Origin: Stackebrandtia albiflava
GTDB lineage: Bacteria > Actinomycetota > Actinomycetes > Mycobacteriales > Micromonosporaceae
Reading direction: 5' to 3'
DNA: 64,000 nt
NCBI RefSeq assembly: GCF_007994225.1
Contig: NZ_VLLL01000013.1
Location: 57,776-121,775, forward strand
The position numbers were made by a program, and so were the translations under genes. The notes under the pieces are model-generated. The model was given only the letters and a program-made list of their open reading frames with translations. It ran no database searches and had not been told where the DNA came from. Shown here piece by piece: positions 17,906 to 25,337 of the stretch (its first letter is position 1; each line of letters opens with the position of its first letter).

Positions 17906-19426
17906 TCACCCGGCGGCCCCGCCGTCCAACCCCGGCGGCATCCGGGTATGTGCATACGGCGGCAACGGATCCGTGCCCGCGTTGAGTGCACGGACGTGAT
18001 CGAACAGGCTCAAGGCGATCTCCGCGAACTCCGGCGCGGTCCGGTTCGGACGGATCCGGCGCAGTTCGAACACCGGAGCGGCCACGTTTCCACTGGGCCC
18101 CACCGAGTCGTGCGTATCGCGTAGGCCGCCCATGCCTTGAAGCGTGGCCCGTCGTGCGGCGGTCTTGAGGTGGTCCTCACCCGGACGGGCTGCCGGGAAC
18201 CGGTGCGAGGTCAGCAGGTCCATACCGCGCGCGATCTGCGCGAGCCAGTGCCGCCGCGTCAACTCCAAGGTGAACCCGGCACGCTCGGTGTCGCCAGGCG
18301 TGTGAGCGAACACCTCGGAGTCGAGATCGCCGGGGACGCCCGCCAGCGCGTGGGAGAAGATCCGAAGCCAGCGGCCGGTGATGTCACCGCGAAGCCACGC
18401 CGCCTCCGCGCGCGGCAGGTCGCCGACGAACATGCTGCCGAAATCGGTGCGGGCCAACAGTGGCGCGACCTGCTTGGCGTACTCCATGTTGTATCTACCG
18501 GCCTTCTGCAGGTAGACCAGGATCAGGCCCGCCAGCCCGACCAGGCTTCGGCTCGGGAAGCCCTGCGGCACAAGGCGTTCGGCGGCGAGCGCCTGACAGG
18601 CCGCCTCGATGAGTCCTGGCGCGTCGCCCATCCGGTGGGGCTCGGCGGGGCTACCGATCCATCCCGGTTCCAGGCGCGTGGGCGAGCGGGGCCGCCCCGC
18701 CGCGTCGTCGGCGGCCTTGGCCGCTCGGGAATACCCGACCGTCTGCTCCATGAACGTGGCCAGCCGGTCCAGCCGGATCCCGGCGGTGGCCTGCGGATTG
18801 CCCTCGGTGACGTCACCGGACACGTACATGTGGCGTAGCGGCGTCGGTGCGTCCCCGCCCATCACCTCCGCCATCGCGCCAGCCGACACGTGCCGTTCCC
18901 CGTCCCGGAACCGGGCGTCCAGCAGGGCACAGAACTGGACGACACGGAACAGCCGGGTCACCAGCACACGCCGCCCCGCCGAGGTCTCCGGAACCGGATC
19001 GATCTCCAGTTCGAGATTCGTGGTTCGCCACAGTCCGCCCTCGTCGACCTTCGCGTGCACGCCGCCCATACCCCCGACGATGACGTCCCCCTTGCCGAGG
19101 GCGCCGGGCACCGCCCACGGGGGAAGCTCGGCGCAACTTCGACCCCGGTCCGACCCCCGTGGCGAAGTGGCCGCCTGGTACGTCTCCCGGTTCACCTCGT
19201 ACTCGAACCCGATGTCTCGTTGCGCCACGACGGGACGTCTACCGGGCAGGACGTTGTCGGCCGCATCGACCGACTCGGTTCGCGTCACCGCCCGTGCGAC
19301 CGCCGCGTTGCCCGCGAGTCGCTGCCACCGCAGCATCCCGGCGGCCTCAGGCGTCTCCGCGCGACGAGTCCCCCGGGCGCCGTGCGCGGCCGGGGCGCGG
19401 GCACCGGGACGGGCATCGAAATCCAT
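17906..19426 (-). CDS. Protein with N-terminal QRxAGNxAV motif; possible contractile-injection cargo
   Basis: This is a protein of about 506 residues with no family assignment. Near residue 36 it has LRWQRLAGNAAVARA, a motif found in actinobacterial DUF4157/eCIS-associated and polymorphic toxin proteins. The central part (DIGFEYEVNRE, GGVHAKVDEGG, TNLELEIDPVPE) looks like the start of an amidoligase/GCS-type fold, with alternating acidic residues on strands; this is only a resemblance. The rest is mostly helical. The start is GTG 19429 or ATG 19426, with an AAGG site upstream. It converges on the P450 gene. No immunity gene is adjacent. Confidence 0.65.
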   Translation of the reverse strand: MDFDARPGARAPAAHGARGTRRAETPEAAGMLRWQRLAGNAAVARAVTRTESVDAADNVLPGRRPVVAQRDIGFEYEVNRETYQAATSPRGSDRGRSCAELPPWAVPGALGKGDVIVGGMGGVHAKVDEGGLWRTTNLELEIDPVPETSAGRRVLVTRLFRVVQFCALLDARFRDGERHVSAGAMAEVMGGDAPTPLRHMYVSGDVTEGNPQATAGIRLDRLATFMEQTVGYSRAAKAADDAAGRPRSPTRLEPGWIGSPAEPHRMGDAPGLIEAACQALAAERLVPQGFPSRSLVGLAGLILVYLQKAGRYNMEYAKQVAPLLARTDFGSMFVGDLPRAEAAWLRGDITGRWLRIFSHALAGVPGDLDSEVFAHTPGDTERAGFTLELTRRHWLAQIARGMDLLTSHRFPAARPGEDHLKTAARRATLQGMGGLRDTHDSVGPSGNVAAPVFELRRIRPNRTAPEFAEIALSLFDHVRALNAGTDPLPPYAHTRMPPGLDGGAAG

Positions 19427-19517
19427 CACGCCACCTTCGTTCCGGACCGGTTCCGAACATCCCAGCCACCACCATCGGTACGCAAGGGCTTTAGGGCATC
19501 CACGGGGGCACGCCGGC

Positions 19518-19533
19518 CCGCCCGTTCGGGCGG
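19518..19533. terminator. Small hairpin after the TetR remnant
   Basis: CCGCCCG and CGGGCGG form 7-bp arms around a 2-base centre, about 10 bases beyond the stop codon of the decayed TetR gene. It may be its former terminator. Confidence 0.35.
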
Positions 19534-19543
19534 CGGTGGCGTG

Positions 19544-19800
19544 TCAGGTGTCCGGCGTGAGCATTGCTTGAATCGCCGGGGCGTACCAGTCGGCGATCAG
19601 TTCGGGTGTGGCGAATCCGGACGCGCCGTCGTGCCGGTGCAGGGCGAGGGCCGCGCTCAACCCGAGCAACCGACCGGCGACCAGTTCGGCGCGGAGCCCT
19701 CCTTACTGCCGAACCGCGGCCCCGACCTCCTGCCCGGCCTTGATCAGCCGCATCGGTCCGCCCTCGGTGGCCGGAAGCCTCGTCAACGCCGCGGCCATCA
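19544..19800 (-). pseudogene. TetR-family regulator C-terminal remnant with in-frame stop
   Basis: Reading the minus strand from about 19800 to the TGA at 19544-19546 gives a TetR ligand-domain C-terminus: ...TRLPATEGGPMRLIKAGQ..., then ELVAGRLLGLSAALALHRHD and PELIADWYAPAIQAMLTPDT. A TAA at 19703-19705 interrupts it in frame between AAVRQ and GGLRAEL. No HTH domain is present upstream. The gene is therefore both 5'-truncated and broken by a nonsense codon. It abuts another remnant on the opposite strand. Confidence 0.6.
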
Positions 19801-19950
19801 CCGAGACCATCCACAAGGAGATCAGCGGTTCCAGCCCCGAAGCGGTGTTGCAGGGCTTGAAGACCGCCCTCGACAAGGTGTGGAAAGAGGTCGAGGGGGA
19901 GCAGCAGAGCCTCGTGCAGCGGATACAGGCGGCCGGGGGCGGTGAATCGT
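19770..19950 (+). pseudogene. 3' remnant of an unidentified gene, possibly an ABC solute-binding protein
   Basis: The plus strand encodes ITETIHKEISGSSPEAVLQG, then LKTALDKVWKEVEGEQQSLV, with strongly GC-biased third positions. The helical, Lys/Glu-rich ending resembles the C-terminus of extracellular solute-binding proteins. No start codon, signal peptide or N-terminal domain is found upstream. The frame runs on past this point without homology. Together with the divergent TetR remnant it suggests a deletion that removed the 5' halves of two divergent genes. Confidence 0.4.
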
Positions 19951-19954
19951 GTGT

Positions 19955-19988
19955 GTTCCGGCCCGTCCACCGTCGGACGGGCCGGAAC
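19955..19988. terminator. Strong hairpin after the ferredoxin gene
   Basis: A perfect 14-bp stem (GTTCCGGCCCGTCC / GGACGGGCCGGAAC) encloses the loop ACCGTC. It lies just beyond the minus-strand ferredoxin stop codon (19992-19994), so it should terminate the P450-ferredoxin transcript and may act in both directions. Confidence 0.75.
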
Positions 19989-19991
19989 CGT

Positions 19992-20186
19992 TCAGCCGGT
20001 GATACGCAACGCCCCCGAGGGACACAGTTCCACGGCCTCGTGAGCCGCTTCGACGTCGTGGTCCGTGAGGTCCGAACGCAGCACGATCACCCGCCCGTCG
20101 TCCTCGTCCTGATCGAACAGGTCCGGCGCGGTGAGGGCGCACATCCCCGCCGCGACGCACACTTCTCGGTCGGCGTGGATACGCAT
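19992..20186 (-). CDS. [3Fe-4S] ferredoxin, P450 partner
   Basis: This 64-residue ferredoxin has cluster residues in CVAAGMC near the N-terminus and ELCPSGAL near the C-terminus. The spacing matches the 3Fe-4S ferredoxins that reduce class I actinobacterial P450s. It starts 5 bases after the P450 stop codon, so the two are cotranscribed and probably function together. It could also serve the lanthipeptide P450, which lacks its own ferredoxin. A strong terminator follows. Confidence 0.92.
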   Translation of the reverse strand: MRIHADREVCVAAGMCALTAPDLFDQDEDDGRVIVLRSDLTDHDVEAAHEAVELCPSGALRITG

Positions 20187-20191
20187 CGCGC

Positions 20192-21397
20192 TCACCACGT
20201 GACCGGAAGCGAGTGGACGCCGTAGATCCCCATGTCGGTGCGCAACGGCACCTCCTCGGCCGGGACCGCCAACCGCAGCGTCGGGAAACGGCGCAGTAGT
20301 GCGTCGAACGCCGTCCGCATCTCGATCCGGGCGAGCTGTTGACCGAGGCATTGATGGACACCGTGTCCGAACGCCAGATGACCGGTGGCGTTACGGGTGA
20401 CGTCCAGGACGTCGGGATCGTCGAACTTGGCCGGGTCCCGGTTGGCGGCGGGAACGGAGATCAGGACCTGTTCGCCCTTCTTGATGTGATGGCCCGCCAA
20501 CTCGATGTCCTCGATCGCCTCGCGCCGCGGCCCCAGGTGGATGACCGACAGGTACCGCAGTAGTTCCTCGACCGCCTTGGGCATCAGTTCGGGTTCGGAC
20601 CGCAGCAGTGCGGCCTGTTCCGGGTGTTCCAGCAGGGCGAACGTCCCGAGTCCGAGCATGTTCGCGGTCGTCTCATGGCCGGCCACCAGGAGCAGGAAAC
20701 CCATGCCGGCCAGCTCGTCGTCGGTCAGGTCCTCGTCGCGGGTCAGGTCGCTGAGCAGGTCGTCGGCGGGGTCGCTGCGTTTGCCGACCGCCAGCGCGGC
20801 GATGAAGCCCTGGATCGCCTTCATGTGCGAGAGCCGGTCCTCCGGCTTGGTACTGAGGGAGAACATGTGGCGGGTACGGGCCTCGAACTGCTCACGTTCC
20901 TCGTAGGGCACGCCGAGCAGCTCGCAGATCACCATGGAGGGGATCGGCAGCGCGAAGTGTTTCACCAGGTCCACCGGTCGTGGCTGCGACTCCATGGCGT
21001 CGAGGTGCAGGTCGACGATCTGGGAGACGCGGTCCTCCAACTCGTTCATGCGCCTGACGGTGAAGACGCCGGTGAGTTTGCGGCGCAGTCTGGTGTGGTC
21101 CGGTGGGTCCATCCGGATGAACGTGCCGGGGTCGACGGGTACCTTCTGCACCTTGTTGAACAGGAAGGGTGCGTCGACCGGCGATCTGGGGGTCAGAGAG
21201 GCGGAACTGAACCGGGTGTCGGCCAGGACCTGCCTGGCGAGGCCGTGGTCGGTGACGAACCAGCCGAGGTGTTCGTCGGGGAAGAAGATCATCCGGCTGA
21301 CGGGTCGGGTGGCGCGGATCTCCGCGAGGGAGGTGGAGGGGTCGAACGGGTTGGGACGGTCCAGTGGGACTCCACGAGGGACGTCGACGGTCGACAT
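20192..21397 (-). CDS. Cytochrome P450 (CYP105-like)
   Basis: This is a 401-residue P450. The I-helix motif is LLVAGHETTANM, the ExxR is in EELLRYLSV, and the haem loop FGHGVHQCLGQQLAR has ligand Cys350. The overall pattern (DPPDHTRLRRKLTGVFTVRRM, IPSMVICELLGVPY) is that of the CYP105-type catabolic or tailoring enzymes of actinomycetes. ATG at 21397 is the first plausible start; the open frame further upstream overlaps marR and is non-homologous. It is followed by its ferredoxin and preceded by a MarR-type gene on the same strand, so the three probably form one regulated unit. The substrate is unknown. Confidence 0.93.
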   Translation of the reverse strand: MSTVDVPRGVPLDRPNPFDPSTSLAEIRATRPVSRMIFFPDEHLGWFVTDHGLARQVLADTRFSSASLTPRSPVDAPFLFNKVQKVPVDPGTFIRMDPPDHTRLRRKLTGVFTVRRMNELEDRVSQIVDLHLDAMESQPRPVDLVKHFALPIPSMVICELLGVPYEEREQFEARTRHMFSLSTKPEDRLSHMKAIQGFIAALAVGKRSDPADDLLSDLTRDEDLTDDELAGMGFLLLVAGHETTANMLGLGTFALLEHPEQAALLRSEPELMPKAVEELLRYLSVIHLGPRREAIEDIELAGHHIKKGEQVLISVPAANRDPAKFDDPDVLDVTRNATGHLAFGHGVHQCLGQQLARIEMRTAFDALLRRFPTLRLAVPAEEVPLRTDMGIYGVHSLPVTW

Positions 21398-21430
21398 GGC
21401 GACTCCAACATCTGCGGCTCGGTGACCGGA

Positions 21431-21462
21431 CGAAGCGCCGTTGCCGCTATCGCGGCGCTTCG
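21431..21462 (-). terminator. Hairpin between the MarR-type gene and P450
   Basis: CGAAGCGCCG (21431-21440) and CGGCGCTTCG (21453-21462) form a perfect 10-bp stem with a 12-base loop. It overlaps the last codons of the regulator gene and could attenuate read-through into the P450 gene. Confidence 0.4.
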
Positions 21463-21938
21463 CGTTCTGCCTTTCGCTTGGCTTGGTAGGCCTCCCAACG
21501 GGCGGTGAGGTCATTGCCGAGTTCCTCGACCAGGAAGGACAGGAAGTCGGCGAAGTCCCGCATCCGCTCACGCCGCCGGGGATCGTCCGCGACGACGGCC
21601 ATTCCGGCTTCGGCGAGGTCGCGTCCCGCGTCCAGGAACCTCCACCGGGCCCGGATCATCTCGATCCAGTTGCCGGTGAGGCGGTAGTAGTGCTGCCGGG
21701 AGTCGGCGACCGGGACACGTTCGACTGCGCGCACCTGTTGCAGTTGCCGCATCACGGTGCTCACCGATGCCTTACTGACGTTGAGGGCGGTGGCGATCTC
21801 GGTGATGGACTGCTCCTCGGGTGCGCAGATGAGCAGATAACCGACCAGCATCCCGGGGATGCGTTGTCCGCCGGTCATCTCGGTGAACAGGCCGAATCGC
21901 CCGACCAGTTCGCGTTCCCGGATCGACAGTTCCGTCAT
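21447..21938 (-). CDS. GbsR/MarR-family transcriptional regulator
   Basis: This 163-residue regulator has a winged helix-turn-helix (SITEIATALNVSKASVSTVMRQLQQV) at about residues 44-70 and a wing segment VPVADSRQHYYRLTG. The C-terminal helices form the dimer and effector region, as in GbsR-type MarR proteins. Its own promoter region carries a perfect 26-base operator palindrome, so it probably autoregulates. The P450-ferredoxin pair downstream on the same strand is the likely target. Effectors are unknown. Confidence 0.88.
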   Translation of the reverse strand: MTELSIRERELVGRFGLFTEMTGGQRIPGMLVGYLLICAPEEQSITEIATALNVSKASVSTVMRQLQQVRAVERVPVADSRQHYYRLTGNWIEMIRARWRFLDAGRDLAEAGMAVVADDPRRRERMRDFADFLSFLVEELGNDLTARWEAYQAKRKAEREAPR

Positions 21939-21953
21939 CGTATTCCGCCTTCA

Positions 21954-21979
21954 GTACGTTCAGTGCCTACTGAACGTAC
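21954..21979. promoter_or_regulatory. MarR-type operator palindrome
   Basis: The 11-bp arms GTACGTTCAGT (21954-21964) and ACTGAACGTAC (21969-21979) are perfect, with a 4-base centre GCCT. The palindrome starts 15 bases upstream of the regulator start codon. The length and symmetry fit a MarR-dimer autoregulatory site. Confidence 0.75.
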
Positions 21980-22189
21980 CACACGATAACGCACGGTGCC
22001 AACAGCCGCAAGTGGAATGCCGGTTCGCGGAAGCGTTGTCCGACAACCATCCCCTTGTGTTGACGGCCACTTCTCCTTCCTCATCGCCTTCGGGCGAGTG
22101 CAATCGACTTCCCCAAGTGGAGCGTACTGTCATTGATCCGACACGATCGAGGGTGGACTCGCGACGCCTCGATGTGTTGCCGTATATGG

Positions 22190-22960
22190 ATGGTCGGAAA
22201 GGGAGCCGACCGGCGACGCAGGATCGACTGTCGCCGGGTGAAGCCGAACGGGTATGCCTGTAAGAACCGCGTGACGTGGCAGAACGCAGAGTGCGACAAA
22301 CATGAGGGTAAGGGCCTGCCACGTCTGCCGGAGGGCGAGCGCGGCCCGGTCAGGATCCCGGGGTACAGCGACAAGCCGCCGCGCCGTCGGACACGGACGG
22401 CGCCGGCCGGGTCCTCGCGAAAGGCGGCCACGCCGCGGCCGCCCAAGATACCGAGCCCGCGCAGGTCGCCTGAAGAGGAGGCACGGGCGCGCGAGCTCAA
22501 GCTGGCCGTCGACCAGGTTCGACGGATGCAGCGACGCGACCTGATCCCGAAAGTCCAACGACAGGCGGCCTTCGCCACCACCGGCGAATCCTGGATCCGT
22601 GTCGTTCACCAGCCGATCCCGCGGTGCGAGGGGATCGCCAAGACGGCGCGGTCACTACTCCGCGGGGCGGAGATCGTCAACACATGGCTCACACGTGCGA
22701 CGGGATTGACCGGGGTGGAACGAGAGTTCGTCCGGCAACTCGTCGGGTCGCTGCCGGTTCCAGGCACGACGGACATGGTCATGGCGGCACGGGCACTACA
22801 GGTGGTCGGCGTCATGATGTGTCTGGGCAACGGCGTGCGGTTGCGCGACTGCCCCACCTTCGTCGACATCGTCCGCGTCGACGGCCGCCCCTTGATGAAA
22901 CACCTACTCACCACCGCCGCCCAGGACTGGACCACCCTCGCCACGACCCCCGCCGCGTGA
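22190..22960 (+). CDS. Hypothetical protein with N-terminal CCCH zinc-binding motif
   Basis: This is a hypothetical protein of about 256 residues. Near the N-terminus it has C-x9-C-x10-C-x2-H (DCRRVKPNGYAC...ECDKH), a small zinc-binding signature seen in actinobacterial accessory proteins. A basic Pro/Arg-rich linker and a helical C-terminal domain (GVEREFVRQLVGSLPVPGTT...MVMAARALQVVGVMM) follow. Codon usage is GC3-rich on this strand, supporting coding. The start is uncertain: the frame is open from TTG 22133 with ATGs at 22172 and 22190 and no clear ribosome binding site. It converges on the AIPR gene, so a role in the defence island is possible but unproven. Confidence 0.55.
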   Translation: MVGKGADRRRRIDCRRVKPNGYACKNRVTWQNAECDKHEGKGLPRLPEGERGPVRIPGYSDKPPRRRTRTAPAGSSRKAATPRPPKIPSPRRSPEEEARARELKLAVDQVRRMQRRDLIPKVQRQAAFATTGESWIRVVHQPIPRCEGIAKTARSLLRGAEIVNTWLTRATGLTGVEREFVRQLVGSLPVPGTTDMVMAARALQVVGVMMCLGNGVRLRDCPTFVDIVRVDGRPLMKHLLTTAAQDWTTLATTPAA

Positions 22961-22995
22961 CGGGTTCGCAGTTGCAGCCGTGCGTTGTGGACGGT

Positions 22996-25092
22996 TCAGC
23001 CGGTGACGTCGAGGTCTCCTTGATGCGAGGCGGCGAGGTCAACGAGAGATCCCCGGCCGGATAGATACCAGTACTTCGTGCCCTGCAGAGCCGGAGGCTT
23101 TCCCTGGCCGGCCTCTTTGAGCATGTGCTGGACCAGTCCTGTTGGTGCGTAGTTTCGTCCGTCCACCTCCCAGATGAGGGGTCGTGCTTTGTCGTTGGTC
23201 CAGGTGGCGCGTGACCGTGCTGGATCCTGTGCCAGCCATCGTGTAAGGATCTGACGTTCGCGCTTGGTCTGGGCACGGAATTCGAGCCGGGTACCCTCCT
23301 CGATCAGGCCGTGCTGGATGAGAAGAGTGGTGGCCTTGGCCTGGCGCTTCGGCCGCTGCTTCTTTCGCGACGCGAACACGGGGGGTATGGGAGTTCCCTT
23401 CCCCATGCGTTGGTTCACATATTCAAGGATCGAGGCGCAGCGGTCTTCACGCCTGAAGACCACTGACGGATAGCTGCCTGGGCCGCATACTTCATCAACG
23501 CCTTGGATGACGTGGCTCAACACGGCGTCCGTCAGTTCGGGTACCCGAGTGAGTACCTCGGCGTCCCAATCGAAGCCTTCCTGGTCGATCTTGCTTTGGT
23601 CGAGGAGACCGGCGACCAGATGCGCGGTGAGCAGGTCGCCGTGTCGTGCAAGCGATTCGCCCCGATGATCGAGATCGCCCAACCGTTGTTTGATCCGCGC
23701 CAGCACATCGCGATAGAGTTGGACGGAACGCCACAGCTTGAGCTCGGTGATACGGCTGGGGAACAACCGACGATAGGCGCCGTTGCCGGAGCGGTCCCAC
23801 AGGCGATCCGGATTCGACTTCGCCAGGCACACGAACTCGATGCTGTTTCCGGTGCAAGCCAGCGCCAATAGGGCCTCTTCGATGTTGCATCCCTCGGCGT
23901 CGGCCGGTGTCTGCTCGCCGCGTCGCACCAGGTACACCAGCCCCCGTGATTCCAACGCGACTTTGAGGTTCTGTTGGGTCTGGTCCAGAGCGGCGAAGTC
24001 CTGTTCGAGCACTCGATTCTGTGTATTGGTGGCTTCGGTGACCCTGGTGGCGAACGCGGTACCGTTCTCTGCGGTCTCGATGATCCGGATCCACACCAGC
24101 GCGTTGCGCGCATCCTCGGACTCCTGGCACGCGCTATGGATGGCGGTGACGGTTTGAGCGCCGTTGACGATCGAGACGTTTCGGAGCATGATCTCCCCGA
24201 ATCCGCCGACCGCGAGCCGTCCACGTCCGGTGCGTTCGATCTGCTCGCAGAGCATCGTGATGCCGTTGTTGAAGTACCAGAAATGCTGCGGTTCCTCGGT
24301 CAGCGTCTGGATCAGATTCTGGTTGACGGAGGTCCGGCCGAGTCCGGTGCGGATGTTCTTCTTGAACAACCGCTCGCCGTGCTCCGTGAACCAGACGGCC
24401 ACCTGATCGGCGGAAACCGAACCGTAGTAGGCGGCGTAGGGGGCGGGCACCTGTCCGCAGTTTTCCAGCAGGACCTTGAGGTCGATGGGTTGGCCGTCGA
24501 TCCCGGCACGGACGATTCCATGCAGTTCGGGCAACCGTAGAACGTGGATGTCGGCACGTGGATCGTAGGAGAAGGTGTTGAAATCGTCGCGGACCCGTTC
24601 GAGTGGGCGTAGTGCGGCGTCCGCGACGCTGGCATCGCCCATGAGCGCGAGCACGAAGCTCACCTTGATGTTCGGATCGTCCACCACCTGGTCGATTCCG
24701 TTGACCAACTTCTGATAGCGGGAGTTGAAGGCCTGATGCTTACCGTCGCTCAGCAACCGGAACCCCTCGGCGAGCTTCATGGCCGCCTCCTGTTTGAGGC
24801 TCGCGGTACCGCCGTCGCTCCACTTGGTCTGCACCAGCCAGATGTGCGCAGTGTCTAGATCGATCGCGACCGCATCGATTCCGTTGTCGTCGTTGCCGTC
24901 GATCACGTAACTGGCGGCGACCTCTGGTGTGCATCCCAACAGGTGCTGCACGGTCAGGGCAGTCAGCGCGCGGGTTCGGAAGTGCTGAACCTGCTGCTCG
25001 GCAGGGAGCGGTTTGACATCCTCGAGATGGATGAGGTCGGTGAAGTCCTTCTCCAGTGCCTGACGAACTTGCCGCACGAACATCTGCTTCAT
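22996..25092 (-). CDS. AIPR family (abortive phage infection) protein
   Basis: This is a 698-residue protein of the AIPR family (PF10592), implicated in abortive phage resistance and often found with restriction systems. The N-terminal region has a PD-(D/E)xK-like signature: Asp73 in NGIDAVAID and Gln88-x-Lys90 in WLVQTKW. The AIPR core covers about 235-520 (WFTEHGERLFKKNIRTGLG, HFWYFNNGITMLCEQI, VNGAQTVTAIH, EATNTQNRV). The C-terminal part is family-variable. ATG at 25092 with an AAGGGG site is preferred over an upstream in-frame ATG. It is divergent from hsdR across 245 bases, so the two may share regulation. Confidence 0.9.
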   Translation of the reverse strand: MKQMFVRQVRQALEKDFTDLIHLEDVKPLPAEQQVQHFRTRALTALTVQHLLGCTPEVAASYVIDGNDDNGIDAVAIDLDTAHIWLVQTKWSDGGTASLKQEAAMKLAEGFRLLSDGKHQAFNSRYQKLVNGIDQVVDDPNIKVSFVLALMGDASVADAALRPLERVRDDFNTFSYDPRADIHVLRLPELHGIVRAGIDGQPIDLKVLLENCGQVPAPYAAYYGSVSADQVAVWFTEHGERLFKKNIRTGLGRTSVNQNLIQTLTEEPQHFWYFNNGITMLCEQIERTGRGRLAVGGFGEIMLRNVSIVNGAQTVTAIHSACQESEDARNALVWIRIIETAENGTAFATRVTEATNTQNRVLEQDFAALDQTQQNLKVALESRGLVYLVRRGEQTPADAEGCNIEEALLALACTGNSIEFVCLAKSNPDRLWDRSGNGAYRRLFPSRITELKLWRSVQLYRDVLARIKQRLGDLDHRGESLARHGDLLTAHLVAGLLDQSKIDQEGFDWDAEVLTRVPELTDAVLSHVIQGVDEVCGPGSYPSVVFRREDRCASILEYVNQRMGKGTPIPPVFASRKKQRPKRQAKATTLLIQHGLIEEGTRLEFRAQTKRERQILTRWLAQDPARSRATWTNDKARPLIWEVDGRNYAPTGLVQHMLKEAGQGKPPALQGTKYWYLSGRGSLVDLAASHQGDLDVTG

Positions 25093-25337
25093 CGCAGCCC
25101 CTTGTATCCGCTGTGCCCCAAATGAACGAGCGCCGCCGCATCGCTCAACCCCAATGTTCACCCTGAGGTGGTTCGGTTCGCAACCCCTGAAACGACTGAA
25201 GCGTGATCACCTGGTGGCGGGCCGCGACCTACCTCGCTGTTCACACTCGGGCGTTACCGTATTGTGACGTGACGAGGGGGTCTGCCTCACATATGATTGA
25301 AGGCTTTCGATAGACACGGGTAGACAGGTGTTGGGGC

